From Psettodes erumei (Eukaryota; Chordata; Actinopteri; Pleuronectiformes; Psettodidae), in contig JAFBJZ010000863.1 of the NCBI GenBank assembly GCA_016785225.1, forward strand, positions 1,054,001-1,118,000: DNA of 64,000 nucleotides, read 5' to 3'. Shown in pieces: positions 49,017 through 60,678 of the stretch (positions within the stretch are counted from its first letter, which is position 1; every line of letters begins with the position of its first letter). The notes beneath the pieces were generated by a model. It saw only the letters and a program-made list of their open reading frames with translations. It was not told where the DNA came from and searched no databases. Made by a program: the position numbers and the translations under genes.

Positions 49017-50012
49017 ACACACTTCTCTTGCTCTCTGTTGATGTTTATATTCTCTAAATCTCATCATCAACAGGGAATCTTCAAATACACCACACCACTC
49101 TGAAAAATAATCAGCTGAGCAGCATGTATGCTCCCGGTAGCAAAGCAAACATTTACCCTCAGCTGAGTGATTTTATGTGGAGTTTAGTTAAGCGTGCAGG
49201 TAATCCCAGTGAGGTGACTGCCAGCTTAGAAGTGAAACGCCACGTGACGTTATTTCATACCCACGCTGATGAATCCGGGCTCGATGTGAGGCAAACGTAA
49301 AGTGCCGTATTGTAACAGAAGAGGCACCGACAGATATGAAGAACAGAAAAATTAGCTGCAGCTTAATGACACTTCATAATTCATTTGTTGAATCTGTGGA
49401 AAAACCACAGTGTAAAGAAAAAGTGTCCTGGAGACTGTGCTGCTTGCCAGACACTTGGTCTTGGCCAACAAACGGTTCAGCATATAAAATCCCGTAAAAT
49501 GGAAAACAGTTGTTTTTACGCTGCAGTTTTTATACAGTTTTTATACAGCCAAACAAACGCGATATCACAAGATATGTAATGTACGGACCTGAGAGTGGTA
49601 TTGAGCTTCTCCTGCACGTTCTTCCCAGGGAGCAAAACATGTCATTTCATTTAAGAAGTTTATAAAAGCTTATGATTAAAATCATCTGGTGTCTGGGTTT
49701 GCACAGGTGGACGGCTGACAGCTTCCACCATCACTTCAACAATGGCTTTTGATTTCCTCGTGTGTTTCCATCTTGAATTCCTCACTGAGAATGATCAGAA
49801 TTTGAATGATGGTCGAGTACAAGGTGTTTAACTGAATCCTGGACAGTTGTGCAGTAAAAAACACACATGGACATACAGCTTCAAGGTGCACACTGCTGGC
49901 CACTTATTATGTTTTTAAACTAATTTCACTTTCCTTGTCATCATTTCTTCATGCCGCCTCATGTGCAGTGCGTGACAGATGTGGGAGCGCGTTACAATCA
50001 GCGTGAGCAGTG
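49017..50012. other. noncoding
   Basis: Unique sequence with a small TTTTTATACAG direct repeat near 49526-49548. Nothing else recognised. Confidence 0.5.
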
Positions 50013-50069
50013 CTTTGATTGGACCCACTGAATATGACTATTCATATTCGGTGGCAAGCACCATCAAGG
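50013..50069. other. hairpin-forming inverted repeat
   Basis: CCACTGAATATGA (50025-50037) and TCATATTCGGTGG (50042-50054) pair over 13 positions with one G-U wobble around a 4-base loop (CTAT). Further out CTTTGATTGG can pair with CCATCAAGG after an asymmetric inner loop, giving a stem of about 57 nt in total. The tiny end loop is unlike most microRNA precursors. It may be a structured RNA, a small palindromic insertion, or a cruciform-prone site. Confidence 0.45.
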
Positions 50070-53000
50070 GAACAGCTGCGTCAATTCTTTTTGTATGCTC
50101 AACAGAAAAAAAACATCTTTTATTATTCAATTTTATCTTCAGTATGGGACTTGACGATTGTCGGCACAACAATAGTCGGCCATTGTTTTGGCCGAGATTG
50201 GTAAACGATCCATGTTACACAATCTCCTGCTTGTCAGAGAAATATCTCTCTCATGGATAAAAGTTTAGCTGCTCTCACCTCACAATAAATCACAATACAT
50301 CTTGAACGTATTGTGTTTGAAAATGAAATTCACTCCCTGTAAGTCGGGCGACACCGTAGACGAGTGTGAATGAATTTCTTTCTCTCTAAAACTCTATACA
50401 GTCTTCACTCCTTGTTAACTTATGGCTGAGGGGGAGATATATGTAGAGAGAGAGAGAGGAGGGTGGCAGGCTGTCATGTCCACTGTTGCATGCTGTTTGT
50501 TATACAGCGCTATTTTGGGAGCCAGGCCCGTCTCTTTTGTCTGTGTACCCTTCATGTGAAGAGAAAATGAGGAGCAGGCTCCAAACAGATGTCCACCAAA
50601 CCGAGGAAATTCAGCTCATTACTCAAAGACAGAATCTAAATGAAATAGCGAGCATCTCTTCTGTGTTTCTATATTACTATTACCATTTTAAGCATGATAA
50701 TGTCAAAAAGATTGTTTAATTTAGTCAGAATGTGCCGCTGCTGGCAGGACTGTGTTAATTGCGGATATCCATGCCAAAAATGAGCTCATGAAAGATAATG
50801 TATATATAACATTAATCCAATTTCATGAATGCTCCCTGAAGCTACAATGAAGGTTGAGTCTGGATTATTTAATTGTCAGGAATGTGTTTTCTATTTGGAT
50901 GTCAAGTAACTCCTGCAGTGTCTGTAAAACTGCAGCAACGGCAGCATCGAGCCTCGACAAGCAGACGCCGGAGGTGTCGATGTAAGCAAGGAAAACCAAT
51001 CTGCTACTTAACAGATTCTCGCCTCCCGCTGATTACTTCTCTGACACCTGGCAAACACTCCCCTGACATGTTTATAACACCATTCTGCAGAAATCATTTT
51101 AATCTCCAGGTAACACAACAACTAGAAGTCACTAATTGTGCCTTCTTCCACAGGCAACTCTTTTCTCCTCCAGGTGATCCAACCTGGAGGACGTCAACAA
51201 ACTTTTTGTGAGTTGCATGTGTGATTCGGCTCAAACTCAGAGCCTCACCAAATGTGGAACGTGGTTTCATTTGAAGACCAGGTTCAGGGTTTTTCTTCAG
51301 CAAAGTAACTCACTAAACCTGCTATTTTGGAACAGCATTTTCCCCTCAAACAAAGTGTTTCAAATAGGCCTGCACCTAATCATTATTTCCTTATCAATAA
51401 ATCAATGACATGTCAGAATAGAGAAAAATTACCTTTACTTTCAGAGAGCCCAAGGTGGCATTATTATTCATTAACATGCCGACATGAGAAAAGTGCCAAA
51501 GGGGTTAGAGCACAAACACTTGAAACCCATCAGAATTGGATGTTGTGACTAAAAGGTAGCTTTCATCATTGATCTCCAAAACGTTTACGGCAGATTTTCA
51601 GTTGTTTTCTTTGGTGTTTTTACAGGATATAATGTTTTTAGTTGAATTGGCCCAGAGGCAGCTGTGGCTGAGCACTGCTTCCCACTTATTTCTTTTCTAA
51701 GAGACTGACGGAACACAACGTGACAAATGAGACAATTACAGGCGGTCAAGGATGGTCTCATCTCCGCTCTCCTTTATGCAACGCTGCTCCTTCTGCCCCA
51801 GACTCACTGCGCCGTCTGCCCAGGGCATACAAAATACTGCCCCATCATGTTGAGCTTCCTTTTAAGGGTCCTTTCTCCAGCCCTCATCTGATGATGTCGA
51901 CTCAGAGGCGGGAAATGAGGCTTACTCTGCTTATACATGGGGACTCCATTTTTCCAATGGCAGAACTTCCTGGTGGTCATTAGACAGTGGCAAATGTCAT
52001 TGCCCACGAGTGCCCAGGCCCTCTAAGGACCGAGGACGGAAAGGAAGAAGGTGCAATTCTACTTTGTCTACAGTTAACATTCTGGTTACCACAGGATTTG
52101 ACCAATCAATAAGGCACTTGGGCACTTTGGTATGATATAATGGGATAACTAAGCATTGATGAGTCTCAAAAAATATCTACCTTTGTATTTTTCTTATCAT
52201 TATCATTAACAATTAAGGCTACTCACAATGAGAAAGTTCTACTCGTAAATGTTTGGTCTTCCTCCTGACGCCCAATGGAGACCATCTACTGGTCATAAAT
52301 GTTTCTTTTCTGACTGTTAATCAGTGATGGTTGGATGATTATTTATTATGACTATGTTTATGGTTGAGAGATCTGAGGACATACTTTATTGAGGTGTTTT
52401 AAATAACACTTTAAAGATAAAAATAAACATCTTCTAACGCTGACTGATAGTGTTTGTGTGGCTGTGACATTCTTCAAATATATTTTATACTGATGTCTAA
52501 CTTTGCAACGTTTTCGTACTATTGTTGTCATTTGTATTATACATCTAAAATTTAACATTTAACTATTGCAGTATGTTAAGAAGACTCATATCACCCTGAA
52601 GTGGTGCTTGACAGAGGACTGCCTTCAGTCAACTTGTTCCTTGAATAGAGTCCAGCACGCTAGAGTTAGCGGGGTTCAAGAGAGTCAAACCAGGTCATTA
52701 ATGAAGGAAAAGGAAAAAAGAGCGCTGGAGGGAGAAGAGCTGTGAGGTACGGAGAGGATAGATGGCCTAGAACGGACCCATGATTCGTCTTACACAGGTC
52801 CGTTGGAAATGAAAAGGAGAAAAAGGAGTAAATATGAGGAGAAAAATGAGACACTGAAAACAGGAGAACGGCAAAAGGTTGCAGGAGGAGACTGAAGGCC
52901 ATGGGGATGAATGCAGGTAAGAATGACTAAAGAGGCGGCGAGGTGGCGTAGCCTTGAGGGTTCCTCTGAATTAGTCATTTAAGAGAAGTGTAGAAGGCTG

Positions 53001-54259
53001 AGCGAGATTTGTGAGAAGACAGAAAAATGTGATCAAGAGGCAGGAACCCCTTCAACCCTTCACCTTAACTGAAGATGCGACTCCATTGCCTTTACTCTAG
53101 ATATTTTACATACTGCATCTGATGTTGCTTTTCTGTTAATCACGTTTGAACCCCAGTTCGACAGATCACATTTATTTTCTGTCTTTACAGCCTTTGCCTT
53201 AGAATTAGATATTTGCCTGAAAGTGCTGTTAAAATGCATATTGTGCACTTTTTACTCATATAAATCCAGAGATGCTGATTAGAATATTTTACACGATGAA
53301 GAGAAATATTACGACAAAAAAGGGGAACCATCTAATAATATACCCACATGAGTACATTGGAGGTCTGGCTATTAGTCATGGGGATGAGTTACTGAATAGA
53401 GTTCTAGGACGATTGAGATAATTGCCTCATTCTGACTTTGGAAAGAGCTAATTTGCCCGATAATTTAAAAGAGGGCAAAGAATGAATTGCATGTACTCTT
53501 CCGGGTCAACAGTTCACTGGGTTAATGTTGGTGATGACTGTGACCCAGTGGGGACTCAAGATGCCACATTTAAGCAGTATTTACACACTATGTCCCCTCC
53601 CTAATATGCTTGCACATTACAAGGTAGGTGATTATTTAAAATGCAGATAATAACTGGTACAAACCAACTGAGGAATAGTATTATCTACTATCTATCTATT
53701 AAGGATTTCTTAAACCATTTTATATGCAAGTGTAAATTATCAAAACTTATAGAGAAACTTAAAATTGCTGCACCTACTTAATTTACCAAAATCAGCTGAA
53801 TCGGGTAATGTTCCCCTTAATTTAGACAGATGGGAGTTGCCCAGAAATTAAATTTGGGTGTGGAGCTTGAACACTGTGGTCATGGTCGGATGATCTCTCC
53901 ACACAGGAAGTGATTAATTGGTACAGGAGATTTTAAATGACCTCATATAACCTCACGTGGCTGTGGTATCGCTCCTTCTTCCTCCTCTCTTTAACTTAGT
54001 TAATAAGAAAATTGTTCTACAATTAAAATGCCTGAAATCTATATAGTGTAGCCAATTACTGTGCAGATTTATTTAAATTTGACCTCATTTGATAAACCTG
54101 ACACTTTCTGCAGTGCTGTGTTGGGCTTTGCGGTTCTTTGTTCAGAGAAAAAACCTTGTTGAGTTGACCTAAGCTACTGATCTGAATAAAATACAGCTTT
54201 AAGTGATAAAAAAGCAAGTGTGTCTAATTCTTCATATTCAAAAGCAGAATGAGACCTGA
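50070..54259. other. noncoding, AT-rich
   Basis: Unique sequence with a GA tract at 50445-50459. Frames of 60-112 codons have no known domain. A polar frame near 50550-50650 (EEKMRSRLQTDVHQTEEIQL) is mildly protein-like but lacks good splice edges. CpG appears scarcer from here to the end than in the first 45 kb. Confidence 0.5.
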
Positions 54260-54560
54260 TGATGTGTAATGAAAGCGCTGAATTTTAGAGCAGACATTGC
54301 AATGGCAAACCAGAAACCAGAGAGCTTCCAATTATCACCTTTGAAATACATCTACTTTGACATTTTTAAGTAGATGAGAGCAAATTCTCTGTGGCCTCCA
54401 TGAGATTTTTCACAGGGAACATGTTCCTCTTATCTTTACACATTAGTCCAAGCATCCCAGGATCCATATTAATCAGGATTAATTTTAAAATATTAATGAT
54501 CCCTTTTAAGGCCAGCACAGCCTTAAACTAGGTATGCAATCTTTTAACCCCCTTTGTTCC
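54260..54560. promoter_or_regulatory. candidate conserved noncoding element
   Basis: Unique AT-rich sequence with CCAATTATCACC, then three TTAAT cores in close order at 54468-54497 (ATATTAATCAGG, GATTAATTTT, TATTAATGATCC) and a CTTTGAAATACATC stretch. No simple repeat and no frame. Enhancer-like texture, conservation untested. Confidence 0.3.
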
Positions 54561-57500
54561 AGGCATCTGCCTGTGAACACTTTAAAATTGTATTTTAAAA
54601 TTGGGTACAGGTTTTCATTTTAGCTGTAGGATATATCCTCTGTATCAGAAAAGACAGCAGCATGTTGCTCTAGAGTTTTCATCTGGGGGTAATCAATAAT
54701 ATTGAGTCACAGGATTTTGTCTGAGCTACTTCTTAGATGAGAAGGACTTTGCTAACATTCAAGGGAAATTGCAACCTGCTTGAGCTTTTATAGTGTATAA
54801 TATAATGCAATGGAATGCTCAGTGCAGCATACCTTTAATGCCCAAAGGAAAGAAAAATGCTGTTTCTAGGTTTTAAAAAACTGAACCAGGTTGTATTGGA
54901 TTCTTTTTTGGGGGGGAAATGTTGAGCGAGACCATCTAATCACAGAAGTTGCAGAAGCTAACTAAAAACATCTTCTCCAAACTGCATAAAATATTGAAAA
55001 TTTGCGCATGCACATTCTGAAAACTAACACAAAAAGTGGCGCACTGCACATACCGTATCCTTATGAAAAATCACCCATCAGACAGTTCAGCCAGTTGTTC
55101 AGCGTGCAATTTCATCACAGAACGTATCGACTAGAAAATCCATTACAGTTTAACAAATGGCCTATTGTAACCTTGAGCAACTCTGCTGTAAAAATTTGTA
55201 GACATAACGTAATAAAAAGGTACTCTGGTCTCATTTGAGCGAGCTGGCTCAGACCTCCGGTAAGGGTGTATATTTAAATTAAAATTTGATGGTGTGGGAG
55301 ATTGGGGCACAATGCATATTCAGATGCTAATTCTGGGCATTTGTCTGCGAGGCAGTGGCCCCTATAATTTGACTTTGCGTGGGACACTCCGGGTACCAGC
55401 TCAGGCTGAAGAGACGGAAATTAAATGTTTATGAGCTCATGCAAAAGAAACACAGAGAGATAATACAGCAGGAAAAAAACACAAACCACAATGTATACAA
55501 CACACCCACACCCCCTTACGTTCCTTTGGCAGTTCACGCAGAGTCAGAAGAACACCGACACTGACTATGTATCATCGTTACCATTTTACATTTAGAAACA
55601 CAAGGGTATGTTAATTAACTTTATATTTAATATCAATATTTTTTTGGCAGTAAGAGCACAACACACATTGACCACACAGACATCACTCAGAGAGATGAGG
55701 GAGAATAATGGGTTCATAAAGGTGCTGCTGAGATGTAATGACACCAGGCAGTGACTCTAACTCAAGGCCCAGTCACAATAGCCTTTCAGACTGAAATCAG
55801 TTTATTTCAGTGTAATTGCTGCAGAGGCAACAAAGCCATGCAAGGCCTTTGGCTTTAGAGTTTAACTCAGACTTTGATTCAAAAAAAAAAAAAAAACTCA
55901 GGTGTTGCATATTATCCTGACAGTGCTGCCCTTTGAGGTGATGGAGACACAGAATGTCCACTAAAACTATCATGGCAGCATCTCACCATTTCAGTTCATA
56001 TAACCTCATTATTATAAACTGCTGTGCAAAGAGACTGTTATTGAAACCTAATACAGATAGAGCAAATTTTACTTGAAAAATTATTATCATGCACTGGCTA
56101 TTTTTGTCTCCATTACCATACTGAATGGGAAGTCATCTACATCATATCTCGAGGTTGACACATGTCACTATTTACATTGCATGGAGGCACTAGTGCCTTT
56201 CCTATAATATGCTACATAGATGTAAAGAGTTTCCAGAGGACACTGTTTCCCAAAAACCTAACCTCAACCATTTCTATCTAATCTAAATTATCTCCAGCAG
56301 CAGCAGCTCATCAACAAAGCAACCAGTCACAACATATTCATACTCCTAGAACTACAACATGGACTCTTAAGTAAATTTTGTAGTTTATTCATATACAGTA
56401 TATACAGTATTGAATATTTGTTACACCTTTGTCCAGATCTATTTGGCTCCAAAGTTTCTCGCTTCAACATGTGAACTCAAAACACAGGTCAATGCGTTCC
56501 ACCTTTCCACACCACCACGTAACATGTGCAATTTCACTTCATGGTAATTGCACATTATGTATGTAAATACTGCATAAAGCAGCGTGTAGCACTTGTCTGT
56601 GTGCTGTTTGTGGCCCGTTTAAGGGGCATCCATGTGTGTCTTCCTGCACCAATGGTGGTGCTGCCTGATAAATAGGCCTCCAGATGTGTGTGGAGCCTAT
56701 CTCTGGCAGTGAGGAATACTGGCTCTCCCTGCTAGTTTATCATGGAAAGGCAGCTCTGACAGAAACCCTGACACAGAAACCTCTCCTAGAAGGGAAGTGG
56801 GGACAGCTTGGGCGTAATTAGAATTAATGCCGAGATGTGGAATAAGGAAATGAGCCATCACAATACAGATCAGCTCTTCATTTCAATTTTACGCTTCACT
56901 CGTTGAATTTCATGGCTGATAATGGATGGGCAAGGCTGACGATCGCTACTGCTGCGATGACAGATACGTGTATATGTATATATGTATGTATGCACCGTTT
57001 GTTTATGCTCCTGTAGGCAGAACAATGAAGGGAGAAGGCTATAGACCATGTGAACAAGCTGAACAGACAGGAATATGGGGGAGGGAGGGAATGCTAATTT
57101 CCGTTGCCTTGTTTAACCACTGGCTGCAAACCACGTTATTTACACAAGAACAAAACTTAATTACATGGACCTTAGTGGGTTTTCAATGTTAGACTGCAGT
57201 AATAGTGTAATTAATGGGGAAATTTCCAAATAATAAATGAATACTTGCATAGTAGAATGTAAAGTAGGAAGTTCCAATTTTCCAATGTTGGACAGATAGT
57301 AATGACCTACTATTGTATCTTAAAAAGGTCCCAAAATCCCAAAGGCTCAAGCTCAAGTCAGTCAAGACATTTTTTTCCTGTCATATTCGTCTCTCCATCT
57401 CCACTTCCTGCCATCTTTCAACTAACAGCTCTCGCTCCTTGCCCAATGTGGCCCAAATGCTAGTTGTTGCCACAATGTGATTAACTGAACAACCCACATT

Positions 57501-57783
57501 TATCCATTAGCATGAGTGTCTGATGATGCTTGTTGATAAAAATCTGCTCGAGCAGATGAGAAATATCTACACAGTTAAACGGACATACATTATACGTATC
57601 TCTGTATTTTTTGGTTCAGTATTTAGTTGACTAAAATGAGCTGAATAATGTTGAACGTGAGTCTTTTCATCCTCTCCATCACATCTTGAAGTGTAATACT
57701 GTCATCCACACCAAGATCCTGTCACCACCAAGTGTCTCATCCACAACCGAATATCAGTTGAGCAAGATAAAGAGGTGTCAGAG
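54561..57783. other. noncoding, one mildly protein-like frame
   Basis: A frame from 55379 to 55564 reads GYQLRLKRRKLNVYELMQKK and continues HREIIQQEKN, basic and helix-like, but it lacks an ATG at its start and any clear splice edge. An A run lies at 55881-55896 and a duplicated ATATACAGTA at 56391-56410. The stretch 55300-55380 (GGCACAATGCATATTCAGATGC) looks conserved-element-like. No gene is supported. Confidence 0.4.
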
Positions 57784-57921
57784 AGGTTCAGGAGGTAGAG
57801 TGGCTCGTCCACCGATCACAGGTTTCTTGGTTTGACCCCTGGCCACTTGTCTATGGGCAAGATGCTGAATTGTAAAAAACTTTGGATGAAAGCACTACAT
57901 AAATGAAGTGTGTTCCATTTA
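57784..57921 (+). mobile_element. tRNA-derived SINE copy
   Basis: The copy begins AGGTTCAGGAGGTAGAGTGG (an A-box-like start) and has GGTTTGACCCC (57829-57839), a one-step variant of the tRNA B box GGTTCGAxxCC. Then come GGGCAAGATGCTGAATTG and AAAGCACTACATAAATG.. ..GTTCCATTTA. This order matches a widespread teleost SINE that I know by 'GGGCAAGATACTGAACC' and 'AAGCGCTATATAAATACAGTCCATTTA'. The copy is shortened between these two parts. Confidence 0.7.
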
Positions 57922-58339
57922 AAGACCAAGTGTACAACAATTAGCTTAGCATGAGGTAATGTCCCCTTTTTTGTCCCATGCTCCCATGTTTGGAACCTGT
58001 CAACCTTTCCTCCTTGTTTACACTTAAAAAAGCAAAAGAAAAACATCTTCCACCATAAACCAATATAATCCATCATTAAATGTCACTCCTCTCTTTCTGG
58101 TGCCCATCCAAAACCTACACCACCCTCCACAATGCAAATTAAAACACCACAAGGCCCTATCACCTAAAGGTAGAACAAGCCACCTGAGACTCCACAGGAT
58201 CCCCTCACAGTCTCCTTTACATTGTGTTTTTTTAAATGATTTGAAATGGTGCAGCACACCAGTGCTATTAAAGATAATTGAGAGGTTGGTCCCCGTTGGG
58301 TCCCTCGCTCTCTGCTCACAATGATTGTGGGTTTTGACA
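57922..58339. other. noncoding
   Basis: Frames of 74-86 codons lie on opposite strands. Nothing recognised. Confidence 0.5.
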
Positions 58340-58560
58340 GCTACAGTTCATTAGCGGGTATTAGGACCGAGCTCACACAAGAGACTGCATCGTCAAAGAG
58401 GTGTAATATCTTCCTCATTACAGAAGGTATCAAATGCAACTGGCACACCACTATTGGTCTTCATTTCATTTTGCCCTTGTGACGCTCTCTGGGGGTGAAA
58501 ATTTAAATGAATGCATATGTATAGTGCACCTGCACTGACATCCACTTGGCAGGAGAGACT
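58340..58560. promoter_or_regulatory. candidate conserved noncoding element
   Basis: Unique sequence with GTTCATTAGCGGGTATTAGG, CTCATTACAG, a GTGACGCTCTC element and AAATTTAAATGAATGCATATG. No frame or repeat. Enhancer-like, untested. Confidence 0.22.
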
Positions 58561-59158
58561 TTCTCTGAGGATTTAAAACATATGATGAGGCTGACAGGTT
58601 GTAATGGGAGCAGTGATAATTATGGATAGGTGGCTTACCACTTCCCTTCCAGAAACACAGAAATAAATTACAGTTTTAAGGTCTGCATTTGTATGGAATA
58701 ATTGCAAAATGATTACCAATTACAAATACATTTTGACCTTTCACCTTACTGTGAATAAACCTCATTACTAGTGTCTGTTTCATTTCCCTTTAAAAGGCAG
58801 TTAAACTAGTATCTACTGAAAGGCACCAAAATAACCCATTTATACATCTCAGTAAGTGCTGGTACATAATTTTACAAAGTTGTCTATTATAATTAAAATT
58901 TTGTTCAGAATATGATGGCACTAATGCATTTTAGTTATTGGGCCATTAAAATTAGCAATTAGCAAAGTAATATACAAGCAAGTCATAATTGAGATTTTTT
59001 TTCTTGTTTTAAATGCAGTTACTAACTGTGGAGGAACTCTCCCATCTTTAGGACTTTAGTTAGTATTATTAGGCAGCGTGTCTCTCCAGTCACTTACTAA
59101 ATGTGTAGTGTATTGTCTTTCTGATGAAGAATTCATTCTGGCGCATTCCTCAGTGGTA
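58561..59158. other. noncoding, AT-rich
   Basis: AT-rich unique sequence rich in AATTA cores. No frame above background and no repeat recognised. Confidence 0.5.
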
Positions 59159-59172
59159 GTTGCCTTAGCAAC
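59159..59172. promoter_or_regulatory. RFX X-box site
   Basis: GTTGCCTTAGCAAC is a perfect fit to the X-box consensus (GTNRCC, 0-3 spacer bases, RGYAAC) bound by RFX winged-helix factors, which control ciliary and MHC class II genes. Ciliary-gene X-boxes normally lie just upstream of a start, and no gene start is seen here, so it would act as a distal element if real. Confidence 0.45.
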
Positions 59173-60179
59173 CGAAGTTGTGGGACAGACCCTACGAATG
59201 GATGTGATGAGGTAGATATCCTTAACAAACAATCCTGTGTTTCTTGTGCTTTATGGTCAGTTGGTTAAGTCTTCCCTTTGTAGTAATACAGGCATATTGG
59301 CAATGCAACTGTCACCCATGGACAGATATGATGTAGTCCCATGAAGAATAACTTTATTTGCACATGCAATAAGTATGATGTATTTAATGGGATGAAGGCA
59401 GCCAACACGAAGGACCGACTGTCATTCTGAATACAGTGGCAACTTTTAGTGTCACCTCTATTCTCCTAGATCAAGCTTCAGTAAATGTTTCTTCATGCGA
59501 GGCTTCCTGGAGGCTTCCCTCAGCTTTCAAGATTTCAATCACATCAGTAGCCAAGAGCAGAGTTTGGAGTAGTTGAAATTCTGCTTTGTGTTGGACTTAA
59601 GCCTGCCCATTTTCAAGAGCAATTCATGCCAAATTTGATTCCAATCCAGGTCTCATATTTGTCACATTTTTACGTTATTGACTGCTCAATGATCCTGAGT
59701 GGAGCAGCATCAGAGCCAGGCAAGAAAAGGCAAGGGAGACAGAGTGGAGGGAGATGGCGACAGAACTGGGAGCTCTGACTATCGCAGATAACGCGATAAT
59801 TTAATTTTCTGTCCTCCAGTGCAGCACACCGAATATTATTCATCTAAATGAAGTGAGTAGCATTCTGACTCAGGAAGAATGAATGAATCATATATCAGAA
59901 TACTGAAGTATTTCTCAGAAATGCCTTTATAATGTACTGCACTACAGTGACCTAAGTATTAGAGCTACTTAAAAAAATATGGAAAGTTAAACCACCTTGG
60001 CAACATTTGAGGTCACTAAAATTTGTGTTTAACAGTTGTGATGAAAACAGCATGGAGATATTTGGTTCACACATTTACTCAAACTTAAAGTGAAGTTTAA
60101 TTATTGGTCTTTTTGTGACTGACTTTCTAAATCCTTATAGAGCTGTTGTTGCGTGGGCGTGTTCCAGAGACTGCCCTCA
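59173..60179. other. noncoding
   Basis: Unique sequence. No frame above background, no repeat recognised. Confidence 0.5.
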
Positions 60180-60325
60180 AACACAGGTGTGACTAACAGT
60201 ATGTACACTACGTAGGTGTCCCAGTTCCAGAGCCCCAGCATCGTGTTTGCTGGCTCTTCGTCATGACTCACTGGGACACCTGGATGGACCAGATCCATCA
60301 TAAATGATATTAGTTACACCTGTGC
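60180..60325. repeat. long imperfect palindrome, MITE-like
   Basis: Outer arms ACACAGGTGTGACTAA (from 60180) and TTAGTTACACCTGTG (ending near 60324) pair with one mismatch. Inner arms AGGTGTCCCAGT (60214-60225) and ACTGGGACACCT (60270-60281) pair perfectly. AGAGCC..AGCA and TGCTGGCTCT close the centre with a 2-base bulge. Three nested pairings in order imply a folded or palindromic element rather than chance. It is probably a small dispersed element, but I cannot name the family with confidence. Confidence 0.65.
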
Positions 60326-60382
60326 TTGTCCTGATATAGTAAATCAAGATATGAAACACTATTGGGTCAGAATTTAAGAAAA

Positions 60383-60678
60383 ATGAAGACTGAAAACGAT
60401 TCCCTCGTTGATACTGATACCTTGAATCACATGACTTCCTGTAACTTCAAAAGGGTTCTTATTAGCATCAATCCCACCAAGACTCAACACCCCCAGTCTC
60501 TAGCTATGTGCTGCTCCCTATCACCTTTGCTGATTGCATTGCTTTGCTGGTCTGCAGTCCCAGTGGGAAGTCACTTTGAGATCACAAGCCCATTACAGCC
60601 ATATTATTTGGATGCAAAGTCGCTCTGTGCTCTGAAGGGAATGGGAAAAGGGTTTGCACTGCTGCAAGGCGAGGTCCT
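60383..60678 (+). CDS. candidate first exon of a secreted or membrane protein
   Basis: The frame is open from ATG 60383. A second ATG at 60506 starts a textbook signal peptide: MCCSLSP, then the hydrophobic core LLIALLCWSAV, then PVGS before HFEITSPLQPYYLDAKSLCA. The frame meets TAA only inside a perfect six-base donor (GTAAGT at 60679-60684), so splicing would rescue it, leaving a phase with two bases of a codon (CT). The start at 60506 is preferred because it places the hydrophobic core at the N-terminus. The longer start would put it about 50 residues in, as a type II anchor. One phase-compatible exon exists at 62785. I do not recognise the protein. It is the best gene-like signal here, but is unproven. 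Confidence 0.27.

Noticed and set aside
48846..49103. hydrophobic LFIYLF-rich frame resembling a membrane segment
   Set aside because: Made by the (ATTT)n simple repeat.
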